64,000 bases of DNA from Amphritea atlantica (GCF_900111095.1 NZ_FOGB01000018.1:1-64000), one strand, 5' to 3'. Positions 1 through 9,521 are shown, numbered from the stretch's first letter. Translations and numbers: made by a program. The notes: a model not told the origin generated them from the sequence alone.

Positions 1-164
1 TGTTTGAGAATTTTAACTAAATTTTCAAACCGCCTGATCCACTTCCTGTTTTGTTTATCGCCACCTGAAAAACCGTGTAAACACTGATTTATCAAGGCGT
101 TAAACTCAACAGCCTCACCTGTTTCAGAGACCGTTTCCGGTGGCTGTCTCAAGCGAGGAAGCGC

Positions 165-192
165 ATTCTACATTCTGGGGCAGAGGAGTCAA
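165..192 (-). promoter_or_regulatory. Stable-RNA-type promoter directed out of the left edge
   Basis: On the minus strand a -35 TTGACT (187-192) and a -10 TAGAAT (165-170) are separated by exactly 16 bases. A GC-rich discriminator (GCGC) follows the -10, and an A/T-rich stretch (about 203-220) lies upstream of the -35 like an UP element. This layout is typical of rRNA and tRNA promoters in gammaproteobacteria. About 160 bases of leader follow without a gene. The leader ends in an interrupted palindrome at 4-30 (TTTGA..AATTT / AAATT..TCAAA). The gene it drives lies left of base 1, so rRNA is inference. Confidence 0.5.
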
Positions 193-244
193 CAGGGGAT
201 GCGAAAAAAGTTTCAATTTGATGAACAGTATTGGAGTTTTTAAC

Positions 245-302
245 AGCAAGTGGCTAGAACGCGGCTGCGCCGCTGCTAGACGCTTCGCTTGCTAGTGGTT
301 AG
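245..302 (+). repeat. CTAG-bounded stem-loop element, copy 1
   Basis: The sequence opens with GTGGCTAGAACG, then a stem-loop GCGGCTGCGCCGC, then GCTAG, a second short module (ACGCTTCGCTT) and GCTAGTGGTTAG. The tail then runs into CCTTCTT. The same head, module and tail recur at 35.4 kb and 58.0 kb. It lies in the gene-free stretch between the leftward promoter at 165-192 and the clpB terminator. No protein is encoded here. Confidence 0.75.
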
Positions 303-375
303 CAGAGCCTTCTTTATCAGTGTTGTGAAAACCCACTTCGTACGCGCGTCCGTAGAATAAAATCTCTTAAACCTT

Positions 376-410
376 AAACATAAAACCGCCTCGCGGCGGT
401 TTTTATGTTT
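376..410 (-). terminator. Rho-independent terminator downstream of clpB
   Basis: A long nearly perfect hairpin has a GC core (ACCGCC / GGCGGT) with a TCGC loop, flanked by complementary A- and T-rich arms. It can work in both directions. It lies about 80 bases past the clpB stop codon, after a CTAG element. Confidence 0.8.
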
Positions 411-424
411 TGTCTTTGCTTTTT

Positions 425-490
425 CTAGCAGGAAACGCAGTTTCCGTTCTCGCCACTAGCAAGCGACGAAGTCTCGTCTAGCCACTGCTC
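425..490 (-). repeat. CTAG-bounded stem-loop element, copy 2, abutting the clpB stop
   Basis: Read in the clpB direction, the bases right after the TGA stop are AGAGCAGTGGCTAGACGAG. Two stem-loops follow: GACGA..TCGTC, then GGAAAC-TGC-GTTTCC. They are separated by GCTAG and closed by GCTAGAAAAAGC. The head GAGCAGTGGCTAGA is the same as that found directly after the ispB stop at 35434. Confidence 0.7.
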
Positions 491-491
491 T

Positions 492-3068
492 TCACCGAAA
501 CGTAAACTTCCCGGCTTCGACATCTACTCCGATTATTGATCCTGGGAGATATTTACCCGCTAGTAGCTCCTGCGCTAAGGGGTTTTCTATCCATTGCTGG
601 ATTGCCCGCTTCAGTGGTCGTGCGCCATAGATCGGCTCGAAACCAACATCGACCAGTTTATCCATCGCAGTGGATGTCAGCGTCAACGTCAGTTCACGTT
701 CAGTCAGACGCTTACGGAGACGGTTAAGCTGAATCTCTGCGATACCTCTGACCTGCTCTTTACGCAAACTATGGAAGACCACCACTTCATCAATACGATT
801 GATCACCTCTGGACGGAAGTGATTGCCCACAACCTCCATCACTGATGCTTTCATCAGTTCATAATCCTCATCATCACTAAAGTTCTGAATCAGATCAGAG
901 CCCAGATTGGACGTCATGACCACTATCGTGTTGCGGAAATCGACTGTGCGTCCCTGACCATCAGTCAGTCGGCCATCTTCCAGTACCTGCAGAAGGATAT
1001 TGAATACATCGGGATGCGCTTTCTCCACCTCATCCAGCAGCAATACAGAATAAGGCTTACGACGAACCGCTTCCGTCAGATAACCACCTTCCTCATAACC
1101 CACATATCCGGGAGGCGCGCCGATCAACCGGGCGACGGAGTGTTTCTCCATAAACTCAGACATATCGATCCGCACCATCGCCTCTTCGGTATCGAAGAGG
1201 AAGCCCGCCAGCGCTTTACATAACTCGGTCTTACCGACGCCGGTAGGTCCCAGGAAAAGGAACGAGCCATTAGGCCGGTTGGGATCGGCCAACCCAGCAC
1301 GGGATCGACGCACCGCATTGGACACCGCCAACACCGCCTCGTGCTGACCGATCACCTGCTTATGCAGGGCATCTTCCATACGCAGCAATTTGTCCCGCTC
1401 ACCTTCGAGCATTTTTGATACAGGAATACCGGTCCATTTAGACACAACTTCCGCCACTTCCTCTTCACCAACCCGGTTACGCAGTAACTGATTCTGCTGA
1501 GGCTGATCTTCAACATCCGCGGCAGCCTGTAACTGCTTCTCCAGCTCTGGAATGACGCCATACTGCAGTTCGGACATACGACTCAGGTCACCCGAGCGGG
1601 TTGCCTGTTCCAGTTCGGTACGCGCATGATCAAGTTTTTCTTTAATCTGCTGCGACCCCTGCAACATAACTTTCTCTGCTTTCCAGATCTCTTCAAGGTC
1701 AGAGAACTCTTTCTCCACTGATTCGATATTGGTTTGCAGTTCTTCCAAACGCTTTATCGCAGCCTGATCTTTCTCTTTCTTCAGCGCTTCACGCTCCATT
1801 TTCAGCTGAATCAGGCGGCGCTCCAGCCGGTCCATACTTTCAGGTTTGGAATCGATCTCCATACGAATCCGGCTACCGGCTTCATCGATCAGATCGATCG
1901 CTTTATCCGGCAACTGACGGTCGGTGATATAACGCTGTGACAGTTTGGCTGCAGCGATAATGGCTGAGTCGGTAATATCCACACCATGATGGATCTCATA
2001 ACGCTCTTTCAATCCACGCAGGATAGCAATGGTGTCCTCTTCGCTGGGCTCATCCACCAGAACTTTCTGGAAACGGCGCTCAAGCGCGGCATCTTTTTCG
2101 ACGTATTTACGATATTCATCCAGGGTGGTAGCACCGACACAGTGAAGCTCACCACGGGCAAGCGCGGGCTTGAGCATGTTTCCGGCATCCATTGAGCCTT
2201 CACCTTTGCCCGCACCCACCATAGTATGCAGCTCATCAATAAAGAGGATCACCTGACCTTCCTGCTTGGCCAGCTCATTGAGCACCCCTTTCAGGCGCTC
2301 TTCAAACTCTCCGCGAAACTTAGCACCCGCAATCAGAGCTCCCATATCAAGGGAGAGAACCTTTTTATTCTTCAACCCCTCTGGTACTTCACCGTTAATA
2401 ATGCGCTGCGCCAGCCCCTCAACAATCGCAGTTTTACCTACACCGGGCTCACCGATCAATACCGGATTGTTTTTAGTCCGGCGCTGTAACACCTGAATGG
2501 TACGGCGGATCTCATCATCACGGCCAATCACCGGGTCCAGTTTGCCCGATTCAGCGCGCTCAGTCAGATCAATGGTAAACTTATCCAGCGCCTGACGGCT
2601 TTCCTCCGCATTAGGGTCATTCACGCCATCTCCTCCACGCATCTGAGTAATCGCCTGTTCCAACTGCGGTTTAGTAACACCTGCGTCTTTAAGGAGTTTG
2701 CCTACGCCGCTTTTATCATCCAGCATCGCCAGTACAAACAGCTCACTGGCGATATACTGATCGCCACGCTGCTGCGCCAGCTTATCGGTAAGATTAAAAA
2801 GTTTGCCCATGTTCGGCGAGAAACGCAGCTCGCCATCATGGTTTGCCACCTGCGGCAGATCGTTGAAAAGCTGCTGTACCGATGAGCGTAACTGATTCAC
2901 ATTAGCGCCAGACTGAGACAACAGAGGTCTGACCGAGCCCCCCTGCTGATCCAGCAACGCCAATAACAGGTGCACCGGTTCGATATAGTTGTGATCTTTG
3001 CCAACAGCAAGGGACTGAGCATCCCCCAGGGCTGATTGTAATTTGCTGGTAAAACGTTCGGGTTGCAT
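492..3068 (-). CDS. clpB: ATP-dependent disaggregase ClpB
   Basis: ClpB is the cytoplasmic hexameric Hsp100 chaperone that threads aggregated proteins through its pore together with DnaK. The 858-residue protein has the expected order: an N-terminal Clp repeat domain (1-145), a first AAA+ domain with Walker A GEPGVGKT at 206-213, a long coiled-coil middle domain (about 400-530), and a second AAA+ domain with Walker A GPTGVGKT near 606-613. Length matches E. coli (857). AGGAGGGG precedes the ATG. A sigma-32 promoter lies about 85 bases upstream. A CTAG stem-loop element and a terminator follow the stop. Confidence 0.98.
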   Translation of the reverse strand: MQPERFTSKLQSALGDAQSLAVGKDHNYIEPVHLLLALLDQQGGSVRPLLSQSGANVNQLRSSVQQLFNDLPQVANHDGELRFSPNMGKLFNLTDKLAQQRGDQYIASELFVLAMLDDKSGVGKLLKDAGVTKPQLEQAITQMRGGDGVNDPNAEESRQALDKFTIDLTERAESGKLDPVIGRDDEIRRTIQVLQRRTKNNPVLIGEPGVGKTAIVEGLAQRIINGEVPEGLKNKKVLSLDMGALIAGAKFRGEFEERLKGVLNELAKQEGQVILFIDELHTMVGAGKGEGSMDAGNMLKPALARGELHCVGATTLDEYRKYVEKDAALERRFQKVLVDEPSEEDTIAILRGLKERYEIHHGVDITDSAIIAAAKLSQRYITDRQLPDKAIDLIDEAGSRIRMEIDSKPESMDRLERRLIQLKMEREALKKEKDQAAIKRLEELQTNIESVEKEFSDLEEIWKAEKVMLQGSQQIKEKLDHARTELEQATRSGDLSRMSELQYGVIPELEKQLQAAADVEDQPQQNQLLRNRVGEEEVAEVVSKWTGIPVSKMLEGERDKLLRMEDALHKQVIGQHEAVLAVSNAVRRSRAGLADPNRPNGSFLFLGPTGVGKTELCKALAGFLFDTEEAMVRIDMSEFMEKHSVARLIGAPPGYVGYEEGGYLTEAVRRKPYSVLLLDEVEKAHPDVFNILLQVLEDGRLTDGQGRTVDFRNTIVVMTSNLGSDLIQNFSDDEDYELMKASVMEVVGNHFRPEVINRIDEVVVFHSLRKEQVRGIAEIQLNRLRKRLTERELTLTLTSTAMDKLVDVGFEPIYGARPLKRAIQQWIENPLAQELLAGKYLPGSIIGVDVEAGKFTFR

Positions 3069-3153
3069 GATCCCCTCCTGATCTGTTTAACCCTGCCGGT
3101 TTTGAGCTTTCATTAAAGCGGACGGCGGGTTGCTTGATTCATACTACCTATAA

Positions 3154-3181
3154 GTATGGGTAGATCGGGCGGATTTCAAGG
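3154..3181 (-). promoter_or_regulatory. Sigma-32 heat-shock promoter of clpB
   Basis: On the minus strand CCTTGAAA (3174-3181) is followed after exactly 13 bases by CCCATAC (3154-3160). This is an almost perfect match to the RpoH consensus (CTTGAAA, 13-14 bases, CCCATNT) and it points into clpB. A small palindrome (CATACT / AGTATG, 3140-3158) covers the probable start of transcription. Confidence 0.85.
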
Positions 3182-3205
3182 CTATATCAGCATTTGCTTA
3201 TGTAT

Positions 3206-3370
3206 TTATCGTGACTTAGAGGAAGACCGGTCATTCACACCACAACCAGAGCAGTTGCTGCACCCTCCACCACTGCACTTTTTATTAAAGGTGCGGTAGA
3301 GATAGCGACAGAACCACAGAACCACAAGGGCTACAACCGCCACCAGCACTATCCAGTCAAACACAGTCAT
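3206..3370 (-). CDS. FeoB-associated Cys-rich small membrane protein
   Basis: This 54-residue protein is too short for routine gene finding but well supported. It begins MTVFDWIVLVAV, has one membrane helix (about 5-21), and ends in a Cys-rich tail (C32, C37, C40, C43) with the pattern KKCSGGGCSNCSGCG. This matches the FeoB-associated Cys-rich family (the FeoC position in many operons). It starts 16 bases after the feoB stop, so it is the third gene of feoA-feoB. The Cys cluster may bind iron or an Fe-S cluster, but that is inference. The clpB promoter begins about 25 bases beyond its stop. Confidence 0.85.
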   Translation of the reverse strand: MTVFDWIVLVAVVALVVLWFCRYLYRTFNKKCSGGGCSNCSGCGVNDRSSSKSR

Positions 3371-3386
3371 AGATTCACCTTAGACA

Positions 3387-5342
3387 CTATATCCACAGAG
3401 AGGCCAGGGTATAGACCAGCCAGGCACCGATCCAGGCCAACACCAACCCCATCATGACCGATACACCTGCCCAGCGCCAACTGCCAGTTTCTCTGCGAAT
3501 GGTTGCGATAGTTGCGAGACAGGGCATATACAGCAGGGTAAAGACCATCAGCGCCAAACCGGATGCCGGAGCCAGGGCGCTACCCAGAGCCGCCTGCAAT
3601 CCGGCCATGTCATTCATATCGGTTTGATAAACAACCACCAGCGATGCGGCAATCACCTCTTTAGCAATAAATCCGGAAAGCAGGGCGACCGTTTCCTGCC
3701 AGCCAAACCCCATCGGAGCAAACAAGGGCGCAACAAAGTGACCCAGTTGCTCCAGCCATGGCGTACCTTGCTGCGGAAAACTCTGCAGCAGCCAGATAAG
3801 GATTGAACCGACCAGAATAACGCCACCAATTTTGCGCAGGAAATCACCAGCCTTGTCCCACACATGCAGCAGCATTGAACGAGGAGAGGGAAACCGCCAG
3901 GGCGGCAACTCCATAATAAACGCCTCATCATGTTGCTCAGGAATCGTCCGGGCCAGCAGTGCAGCAATGGCAAACGCCACCAGAACTCCCAACATGTATA
4001 AGCCAAACAGCACAGTACCTGCATGCTCGGTAAAAAAGATTCCCGCCAACAGCACATACACCGGCAAGCGGGCAGAACAACTCATAAACGGGTTGATCAG
4101 AATCGTGATCAGCCTTGCCCGGGGCTCTTCGATGGTTCGCGCTGACATGATGGCAGGCACGTTACAGCCAAACCCCATCACCAGCGGTACAAATGCTTTG
4201 CCATGCAGACCAACTTTGCTCATCAGATTATCAGTGAGGAACGCAGCCCGGGCCATATAGCCACTCTGCTCCAACAAGGCGATGAAAAAGAATAGCAGAA
4301 CCACATTCGGCAGGAACACCAACACCCCGCCGACACCAGCAATCAATCCTTCCACCAAGAGATTTTTCAGTAACGACTCTGGCATGAAAGCGCCGACCTG
4401 CTGCCCAATCCAACTGACACCCGCATCGATCCAGTCAGCGGGATAGCTGCCCAGCGTAAAGGTGGCTTCAAACATCACCCATAGCAACAGAATAAAAACC
4501 GGAATACCCAACCAGCGGTTAAGCGCAATACTGTCGAGCCAGTGATCGGCTGCAGACTGATCCTGATGCTCACTGCTGCTCTTATGCAGCAGACCATGGA
4601 TATAGCCGTAGCGACCTTCAGCAACCATCTCAGCAGGAGACTCGTCATGTCGGCTGGCAAGCTGAGCCAGCGCCCTGTGCCCTTCTTCTCTCTGGTCATC
4701 ACTAAGCAGCGCCACTCCCTCGCCCGCAGACTCCAGCCACCTGACAGATTGCCAACGGGTCAGTCCCGCATGTTCCAGAGAGGTGATAGCCTGCTCCAGA
4801 TGAGGCTCATAGTTAATCAGTAACGGCTCTGCCTGCTGATCCACATTCTCCAGCAGCATATCCATCAACGCAGAGATATGGCTATTACTCCGTCCATCGC
4901 TGCCAATCACTGGCTTAGCTAAACCAAGACTCAGCTCGCTCAGATCAACACTATCACCCTGTTTTTCCAGCTCATCCAACATATTCAGCGCAATGACTAC
5001 CGGCAACCCCTGCTCCAGAAGCTGGCTGGTCAGGGCAAGATTCCGGGCCAGATTATTGGCATCGACAACATTCAGAATCAGATCCGGAGGGGTCTCTATC
5101 AGATAATCACGGGCCACCATCTCCTCAACCCGGCTGTTCGCCAGCGAGTAAATACCCGGCAGATCGATAAAGTGAAAATCAACGCCGCACCACGTTTTAT
5201 GGCCTTCCCGACTGGTGACTGTTACTCCGGCCATATTCCCGGTACGCTGTCGCGCTCCGGTTAGCTGATTAAAGAGAGAGGTTTTGCCACAATTCGGATT
5301 ACCAATCAGGGCAACATTGTATGAGGAACGGGTATCGGACAT
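3387..5342 (-). CDS. feoB: Ferrous iron transporter FeoB
   Basis: FeoB is the inner-membrane GTP-dependent Fe(II) importer. The N-terminal G domain is intact: G1 GNPNCGKT (14-21), G3 DLPG (60-63) and G4 NMLD (120-123). A helical GDI-like region follows, then a membrane domain with the two gate motifs GFGCNVPAI and PFMSCSARLPVY. At 651 residues it is about 120 shorter than E. coli FeoB, mainly in linkers, with no missing motif. Its ATG overlaps the feoA stop by one base (TGATG), so translation is probably coupled. A Fur box upstream of feoA implies repression when iron is plentiful. Confidence 0.97.
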   Translation of the reverse strand: MSDTRSSYNVALIGNPNCGKTSLFNQLTGARQRTGNMAGVTVTSREGHKTWCGVDFHFIDLPGIYSLANSRVEEMVARDYLIETPPDLILNVVDANNLARNLALTSQLLEQGLPVVIALNMLDELEKQGDSVDLSELSLGLAKPVIGSDGRSNSHISALMDMLLENVDQQAEPLLINYEPHLEQAITSLEHAGLTRWQSVRWLESAGEGVALLSDDQREEGHRALAQLASRHDESPAEMVAEGRYGYIHGLLHKSSSEHQDQSAADHWLDSIALNRWLGIPVFILLLWVMFEATFTLGSYPADWIDAGVSWIGQQVGAFMPESLLKNLLVEGLIAGVGGVLVFLPNVVLLFFFIALLEQSGYMARAAFLTDNLMSKVGLHGKAFVPLVMGFGCNVPAIMSARTIEEPRARLITILINPFMSCSARLPVYVLLAGIFFTEHAGTVLFGLYMLGVLVAFAIAALLARTIPEQHDEAFIMELPPWRFPSPRSMLLHVWDKAGDFLRKIGGVILVGSILIWLLQSFPQQGTPWLEQLGHFVAPLFAPMGFGWQETVALLSGFIAKEVIAASLVVVYQTDMNDMAGLQAALGSALAPASGLALMVFTLLYMPCLATIATIRRETGSWRWAGVSVMMGLVLAWIGAWLVYTLASLWI

Positions 5343-5569
5343 CAGGATTGCAACTCCACCTCGATATAACCCGCTTCAGCACTGCGCAGGCAGATCTGTT
5401 GTTTACCAATGAAGTATATTCGCGGATTACCCAGCAAAGAGGTGGCTGAAACTGAAACCTGCAACCCTTTCAGAACGCCCAGGGCAACAAGTCGCTGACG
5501 CAGAGGCTCAGGGCCTGCGATTGCTTTAATTCTTGCCTGCTGACGGGCTTTCAGTTGGGTAAGTGTCAT
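5342..5569 (-). CDS. feoA: Ferrous iron transport protein FeoA
   Basis: FeoA is a small SH3-like cytoplasmic partner of FeoB. The 75-residue form starts at the ATG MTLTQLKARQQ, with AGG seven bases upstream. An in-frame TTG four codons earlier would remove that ribosome site and sits closer to the Fur box, so I prefer the ATG. The C-terminal part (PRIYFIGKQQICLRSAEAGYI) is typical of the FeoA fold. It is the first gene of the feo operon. Confidence 0.93.
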   Translation of the reverse strand: MTLTQLKARQQARIKAIAGPEPLRQRLVALGVLKGLQVSVSATSLLGNPRIYFIGKQQICLRSAEAGYIEVELQS

Positions 5570-5584
5570 CGAACACCTCAAAAG

Positions 5585-5603
5585 TTAATGAGAACCATTA
5601 TTA
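5585..5603 (-). promoter_or_regulatory. Fur box upstream of feoA
   Basis: The sequence TTAATGAGAACCATTATTA agrees well with the 19-bp Fur consensus (GATAATGATAATCATTATC), with matched half sites around its centre. It lies 16 bases before the feoA start, where Fur-Fe(II) would block transcription of the operon. Confidence 0.65.
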
Positions 5604-5654
5604 TATGGTAATCAAAATCAATCAAGTGGACCCGGTGGATTTTATTGACACAGA

Positions 5655-6383
5655 TCAATTTATCCAGATCACACTCGCCATCCGTCCAGTCACACCATCG
5701 CGACGATAGGAGTAAAAAAGATCAGATTGAGTGAAGGTACAATACTCCCCCCCGAAGACGTTCTGTACCCCTGCCTGTTTAAGGCGCAACCGGGCAAGCA
5801 GATAGATATCAGCCAGCCATTTTCCAGGTCGTTGCGTGGCAACAAAAGCACTCTCGGCGGCAGGCATCACATCGCAGAACTGCTGTTTGACCTCATCCCC
5901 CACTTCAAACGCCAGGGGACCGATAGCAGGTCCAAACCAGACTAACACCTCAGAGGGATCAGGAAACACTGCCAGGGTCTGTTCCAGCACGCCACCCAAC
6001 AGCCCACGCCAACCGGCATGCGCTATCGCAACACGCCCCCCCTGTTTATCGGTAAAGAAAACCGGAAGACAGTCCGCAGTCATGACCACACAGGGCTGCC
6101 CCGACTCATCGGACCAGCATGCATCTGCTTCAATCACCAGTCCATTATGGCAGGCTTTAACCAGCGTGGTGCCATGCACCTGAGAAAGCCATTGCGGCTG
6201 TTTTAAAAACTTACAATGCTCAGCCAGCAGTTGCCGGTTCGCACTGACCAGATGCGGAGCATCACCCACATGATCCCCCAGATTTAAAGAGCCATAAACA
6301 TCTTTACTGCAGCCACCCAACCGGGTAGTGGTAAACGCCCTGATATGCTCAGGCGCTAACCAATCGGCAGTAATCAGTTTCAC
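5655..6383 (-). CDS. pgeF: PgeF/YfiH (LACC1-like) copper-type oxidoreductase and purine nucleoside phosphorylase family
   Basis: The 242-residue protein belongs to the YfiH/LACC1 family, linked to peptidoglycan-editing quality control and to purine nucleoside phosphorolysis. The metal-site residues are present: H70 (SQVHG), C105 (TADCLPVFF) and H122 (AHAGWRG), at nearly the same positions as in E. coli. Its ATG overlaps the rluD TGA (ATGA), so it is the second gene of a rluD-pgeF operon, an arrangement conserved in gammaproteobacteria. Confidence 0.93.
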   Translation of the reverse strand: MKLITADWLAPEHIRAFTTTRLGGCSKDVYGSLNLGDHVGDAPHLVSANRQLLAEHCKFLKQPQWLSQVHGTTLVKACHNGLVIEADACWSDESGQPCVVMTADCLPVFFTDKQGGRVAIAHAGWRGLLGGVLEQTLAVFPDPSEVLVWFGPAIGPLAFEVGDEVKQQFCDVMPAAESAFVATQRPGKWLADIYLLARLRLKQAGVQNVFGGEYCTFTQSDLFYSYRRDGVTGRMASVIWIN

Positions 6384-7348
6384 TCTTCGCTCTCCTGTTG
6401 CGCGGCATCGCGTTTAAGGCTATTAAGCAGGCTCTGCAAATCATCCGGCAGGTCCACTTCCCAGGCCATCAATTCACCGCTGACCGGATGAAACAGTTCT
6501 AATCGTTTGGCATGCAATGCCTGACGATTAAAGCCCTTTAATTTTTCCAGCAGTTGCGGACTGACCCCTTTTGGCAAACGGAACCGCCCTCCGTAGAGCT
6601 GATCGCCTACCAGGGGATAATTAATATAGGACATATGCACGCGAATCTGATGCGTCCGGCCAGTCTCAAGCTTCAAACGGATATGGGTGTGTGCACGGAA
6701 CCGTTTCAACACCCGATAGTGAGTAATCGCTTCCTTACCCATACCCACCACAGCCATCTTTTGACGGTTGCGTGAATGGCGACCTAATGGTTCTTCAACG
6801 GTCCCCCCCCCAGTCATAACGCCACCGACAACCGCCTCATATTCACGCCCCATGGAACGGTCCTGCAGCTGTGAAACCAGTTCAGTCTGTGCCTGGATGG
6901 TTTTGGCAACCACCATCAGTCCGGTCGTATCCATATCCAGCCGGTGAACAATACCCGCCCGCGGCACCTGTGCGATTGCCGGATAGTAATGCAGCAACCC
7001 GTTGAGCAGGGTATCTTCCCAGTGACCCGCAGCGGGATGCACTACCAGCCCCGCAGGTTTATTGATAATGATGATATCGTCATCTTCAAAGATGATATTC
7101 AGCGGCATCTCGACCGCTTTGTACTGATCAATGACATCCAGTTCAGCAGCGATCACCAGCAACTCGCCCCCCAGCAGCTTATCCCGGGGCCGCTTAACCT
7201 CACCATCGACAGTCAGTTGACCATCCTTAATCCAGCCCTGCAGCCGTGAACGGGAATAATCGGGGAAAAGTTCGGCAACGGCCTGATCTAATCGCTTGCC
7301 GATCAGATCATCGGACACTGTTGCATTAAGTTGAACCTTCTCAGTCAT
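6380..7348 (-). CDS. rluD: 23S rRNA pseudouridine(1911/1915/1917) synthase RluD
   Basis: RluD isomerises three uridines in helix 69 of 23S rRNA during late 50S assembly. The 322-residue protein has an N-terminal S4 RNA-binding domain (about 18-75) and the RluA-family catalytic motif HRLD with catalytic Asp138 (E. coli Asp139). It is divergent from bamD across 180 bases, which is the usual gammaproteobacterial arrangement, and its stop overlaps the pgeF start. Confidence 0.96.
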   Translation of the reverse strand: MTEKVQLNATVSDDLIGKRLDQAVAELFPDYSRSRLQGWIKDGQLTVDGEVKRPRDKLLGGELLVIAAELDVIDQYKAVEMPLNIIFEDDDIIIINKPAGLVVHPAAGHWEDTLLNGLLHYYPAIAQVPRAGIVHRLDMDTTGLMVVAKTIQAQTELVSQLQDRSMGREYEAVVGGVMTGGGTVEEPLGRHSRNRQKMAVVGMGKEAITHYRVLKRFRAHTHIRLKLETGRTHQIRVHMSYINYPLVGDQLYGGRFRLPKGVSPQLLEKLKGFNRQALHAKRLELFHPVSGELMAWEVDLPDDLQSLLNSLKRDAAQQESEE

Positions 7349-7528
7349 GATTTATCTAAGTCTCGGAAAAATTAAGAAAATATAAGCTTTATCGCAAGGA
7401 AAACGCAGAGACGCTTTGGCTTGCCATCCGGTTATGGTTAAATAGGCCGAATTAATTTTGCACAGTATACCCGAAACAAACAGTAGCCGCTGTTAACTAA
7501 CGGGAAACTCTCACTTATAGCAGGATAA

Positions 7529-8464
7529 ATGTTTATGCGCCTGGCAAAGTTGCTCGCAATTGTTTCGATCACTCTGATTGCATCTGGCTGTTCATGGTTT
7601 GGTGGTGACGAAAAAGAGGCTCCGGATGTACCTGAACAGCAACTCTATCAGGAAGCCCTGGACATGCTTGAAAGCGCCAACTATGTTGCTGCAATTGAAA
7701 AGCTGCAACTGCTGGAAGCTCGCTATCCATTCGGGCGATTCTCTGATCAGGCACAACTGGAACTGATCTACGCCTATCACAAAAATTATGAGTCTGAAGC
7801 CGCACGGGCGACCGCTGATCGCTTTATCCGACTCAATCCAAACCATGAAAATCTGGACTACGCACTCTACCTGAAAGGTCTGACTGCGTTCGAAAAAGAC
7901 CGCACTTTCTTCGAGAAGTATCTGCCAATCGATGAAACCCAGCGTGATCCGGGCAGTGCACTGGAATCATTCCAGAGTTTCCAGCAACTGGTCTCCCGCT
8001 TCCCCAACAGCCAGTACGCACCCGATGCACAAAAACGGATGACCTATCTGAAAAACCGCCTGGCAACCTACGAGATGCATGTAGCCCGTTACTACGTTAA
8101 ACGTGAAGCCTGGGTTGCAGCCGCCAACCGGGGGCGTTATGTCGTTGAAAACTACCAGCAAACGCCTGCCGTACCGGATGCACTTTCAGTGATGGTGCTG
8201 GCTTATAATGAGCTGGGCATGACCGATCTGGCCGCCGATTCACAAGCAGTACTGGATGCGAACTTTCCCGGCTATCAGTCCAATATTCAACTGGCGAAAA
8301 AAGAATCGCTGCTGAGCACCGCTACATTTGGCCTGCTGGGAAGCAATGACTCTCCCCGTCCGGTTCAGACCGCTAAACCGGACCAGCCAGAAACAAAAGA
8401 ACGCTCATGGTTCAGCCGGCTGACTTTCGGCATCTTTGACAACGAAGCAGAGAGCGACAAATAA
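7529..8464 (+). CDS. bamD: Outer-membrane assembly lipoprotein BamD
   Basis: BamD is the essential periplasmic-face lipoprotein of the BAM complex. A lipoprotein signal ends in the lipobox ASGC, with Cys21 as the lipidated residue. Tetratricopeptide-type helices run to about residue 245. The protein is 311 residues, roughly 65 longer than E. coli BamD, with a charged C-terminal tail that contains [16 protein letters not shown] second ATG at 7535 (MRLAKLL) has a better distance to the AGGA at 7522 and may be the true start. A strong terminator follows. Confidence 0.95.
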   Translation: MFMRLAKLLAIVSITLIASGCSWFGGDEKEAPDVPEQQLYQEALDMLESANYVAAIEKLQLLEARYPFGRFSDQAQLELIYAYHKNYESEAARATADRFIRLNPNHENLDYALYLKGLTAFEKDRTFFEKYLPIDETQRDPGSALESFQSFQQLVSRFPNSQYAPDAQKRMTYLKNRLATYEMHVARYYVKREAWVAAANRGRYVVENYQQTPAVPDALSVMVLAYNELGMTDLAADSQAVLDANFPGYQSNIQLAKKESLLSTATFGLLGSNDSPRPVQTAKPDQPETKERSWFSRLTFGIFDNEAESDK

Positions 8465-8483
8465 CTGCACCAACTCTGATCAG

Positions 8484-8505
8484 GGCGCCAATTGGCGCCT
8501 TTTTT
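8484..8505 (+). terminator. Rho-independent terminator of bamD
   Basis: GGCGCC, AATT, GGCGCC forms a six-base GC stem followed by a run of T residues, 20 bases after the bamD stop. Confidence 0.85.
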
Positions 8506-8625
8506 CTCTCTGCTTGCGCCCGATCATAGTGCAAACATTCCGCGTTACAGAAAAGCACTTCACAGCCTCCCGGACTTTCCCTTAGAATGAATAGCAGACA
8601 ACGTTACAAACCACGAGAGTTAACC

Positions 8626-9459
8626 ATGGACAGAGCTTCAATTGTTGCTGCGATGCGGGTCCAGCCGCAGATTGATACCGCTACCGAGATTCAACGGCGC
8701 ATAGATTTCATTAAAAAGACCCTGCTGGCCAGTGGCTGTAAGCATCTGGTTCTGGGAATCAGTGGCGGTGTAGACTCAACCACCTGCGGTCGTCTGGCGC
8801 AGCTGTCCGTTGAGCAACTTAACCGTGAAGCAGGCCATGAGAACTATCGGTTTATCGCCGTGCGACTGCCCTACCATACCCAGCAGGATGAAGCAGACGC
8901 CCAGACCTCTGTAGCTTTCATCTCCCCTTCAGCCTGTGTCACAGCAAACGTTCAGCCGGGCGCTGATGGTGTCCACTCAGCCACCCTCAGCGCCATGGAA
9001 GCAGCCGGGCTTGATGCAGGTAGTCCGGCCCACATCGACTTTACCAAAGGCAATGTCAAAGCCCGCATCCGTATGGCGATTCAGTACGAGATTGCTGGCC
9101 TGCTGGGCGGGCTGGTTCTGGGGACCGATCACTCCGCGGAAAACATCACCGGCTTTTACACCAAGTATGGGGACGGCGCTTGCGATCTGGCGCCTCTGTT
9201 TGGCCTGAGCAAACGCCAGGTCAGAGCGGTAGCAGCGGCACTGGGGGCCCCGGAGCAACTGATTCATAAAACGCCGACCGCCGATCTGGAATGTGATACA
9301 CCACAACTGGCGGACGAGGTGGCTCTAGGATTAACCTACGATCAGATTGATGACTTTCTCGAGGGTAAGCCAGTCACCCCTGAAGTCGAAGATAAGCTGA
9401 TTGGAATCTACAGCCGTACCCAGCATAAACGACAGCCTATTCCAACGATCTACAACTGA
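8626..9459 (+). CDS. nadE: Ammonia-dependent NAD(+) synthetase NadE
   Basis: NadE amidates nicotinic acid adenine dinucleotide to NAD with ammonia and ATP. The 277-residue protein has the P-loop SGGVDST (46-52) and aligns along its length with the E. coli type (275 residues), which lacks a glutaminase domain. I chose the ATG at 8626 ([10 protein letters not shown]) because CGAGAG precedes it and the N-terminus then fits the family. A longer in-frame start at 8587 adds 13 unlikely residues. It sits between bamD and thiO, where Pseudomonas has pilS and pilR. Confidence 0.95.
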   Translation: MDRASIVAAMRVQPQIDTATEIQRRIDFIKKTLLASGCKHLVLGISGGVDSTTCGRLAQLSVEQLNREAGHENYRFIAVRLPYHTQQDEADAQTSVAFISPSACVTANVQPGADGVHSATLSAMEAAGLDAGSPAHIDFTKGNVKARIRMAIQYEIAGLLGGLVLGTDHSAENITGFYTKYGDGACDLAPLFGLSKRQVRAVAAALGAPEQLIHKTPTADLECDTPQLADEVALGLTYDQIDDFLEGKPVTPEVEDKLIGIYSRTQHKRQPIPTIYN

Positions 9460-9471
9460 TCTTTAACATTC

Positions 9472-9497
9472 AAAAAGGCCTCATATGAGGCCTTTTC
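9472..9497. terminator. Bidirectional terminator between nadE and thiO
   Basis: A palindrome AAAAAGGCCTCATATGAGG continues into CCTTTT. It sits between the convergent nadE and thiO stop codons and can serve both strands. Confidence 0.85.
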
Positions 9498-9521
9498 TAT
9501 AGCTAAATTTTCACATCAGCG

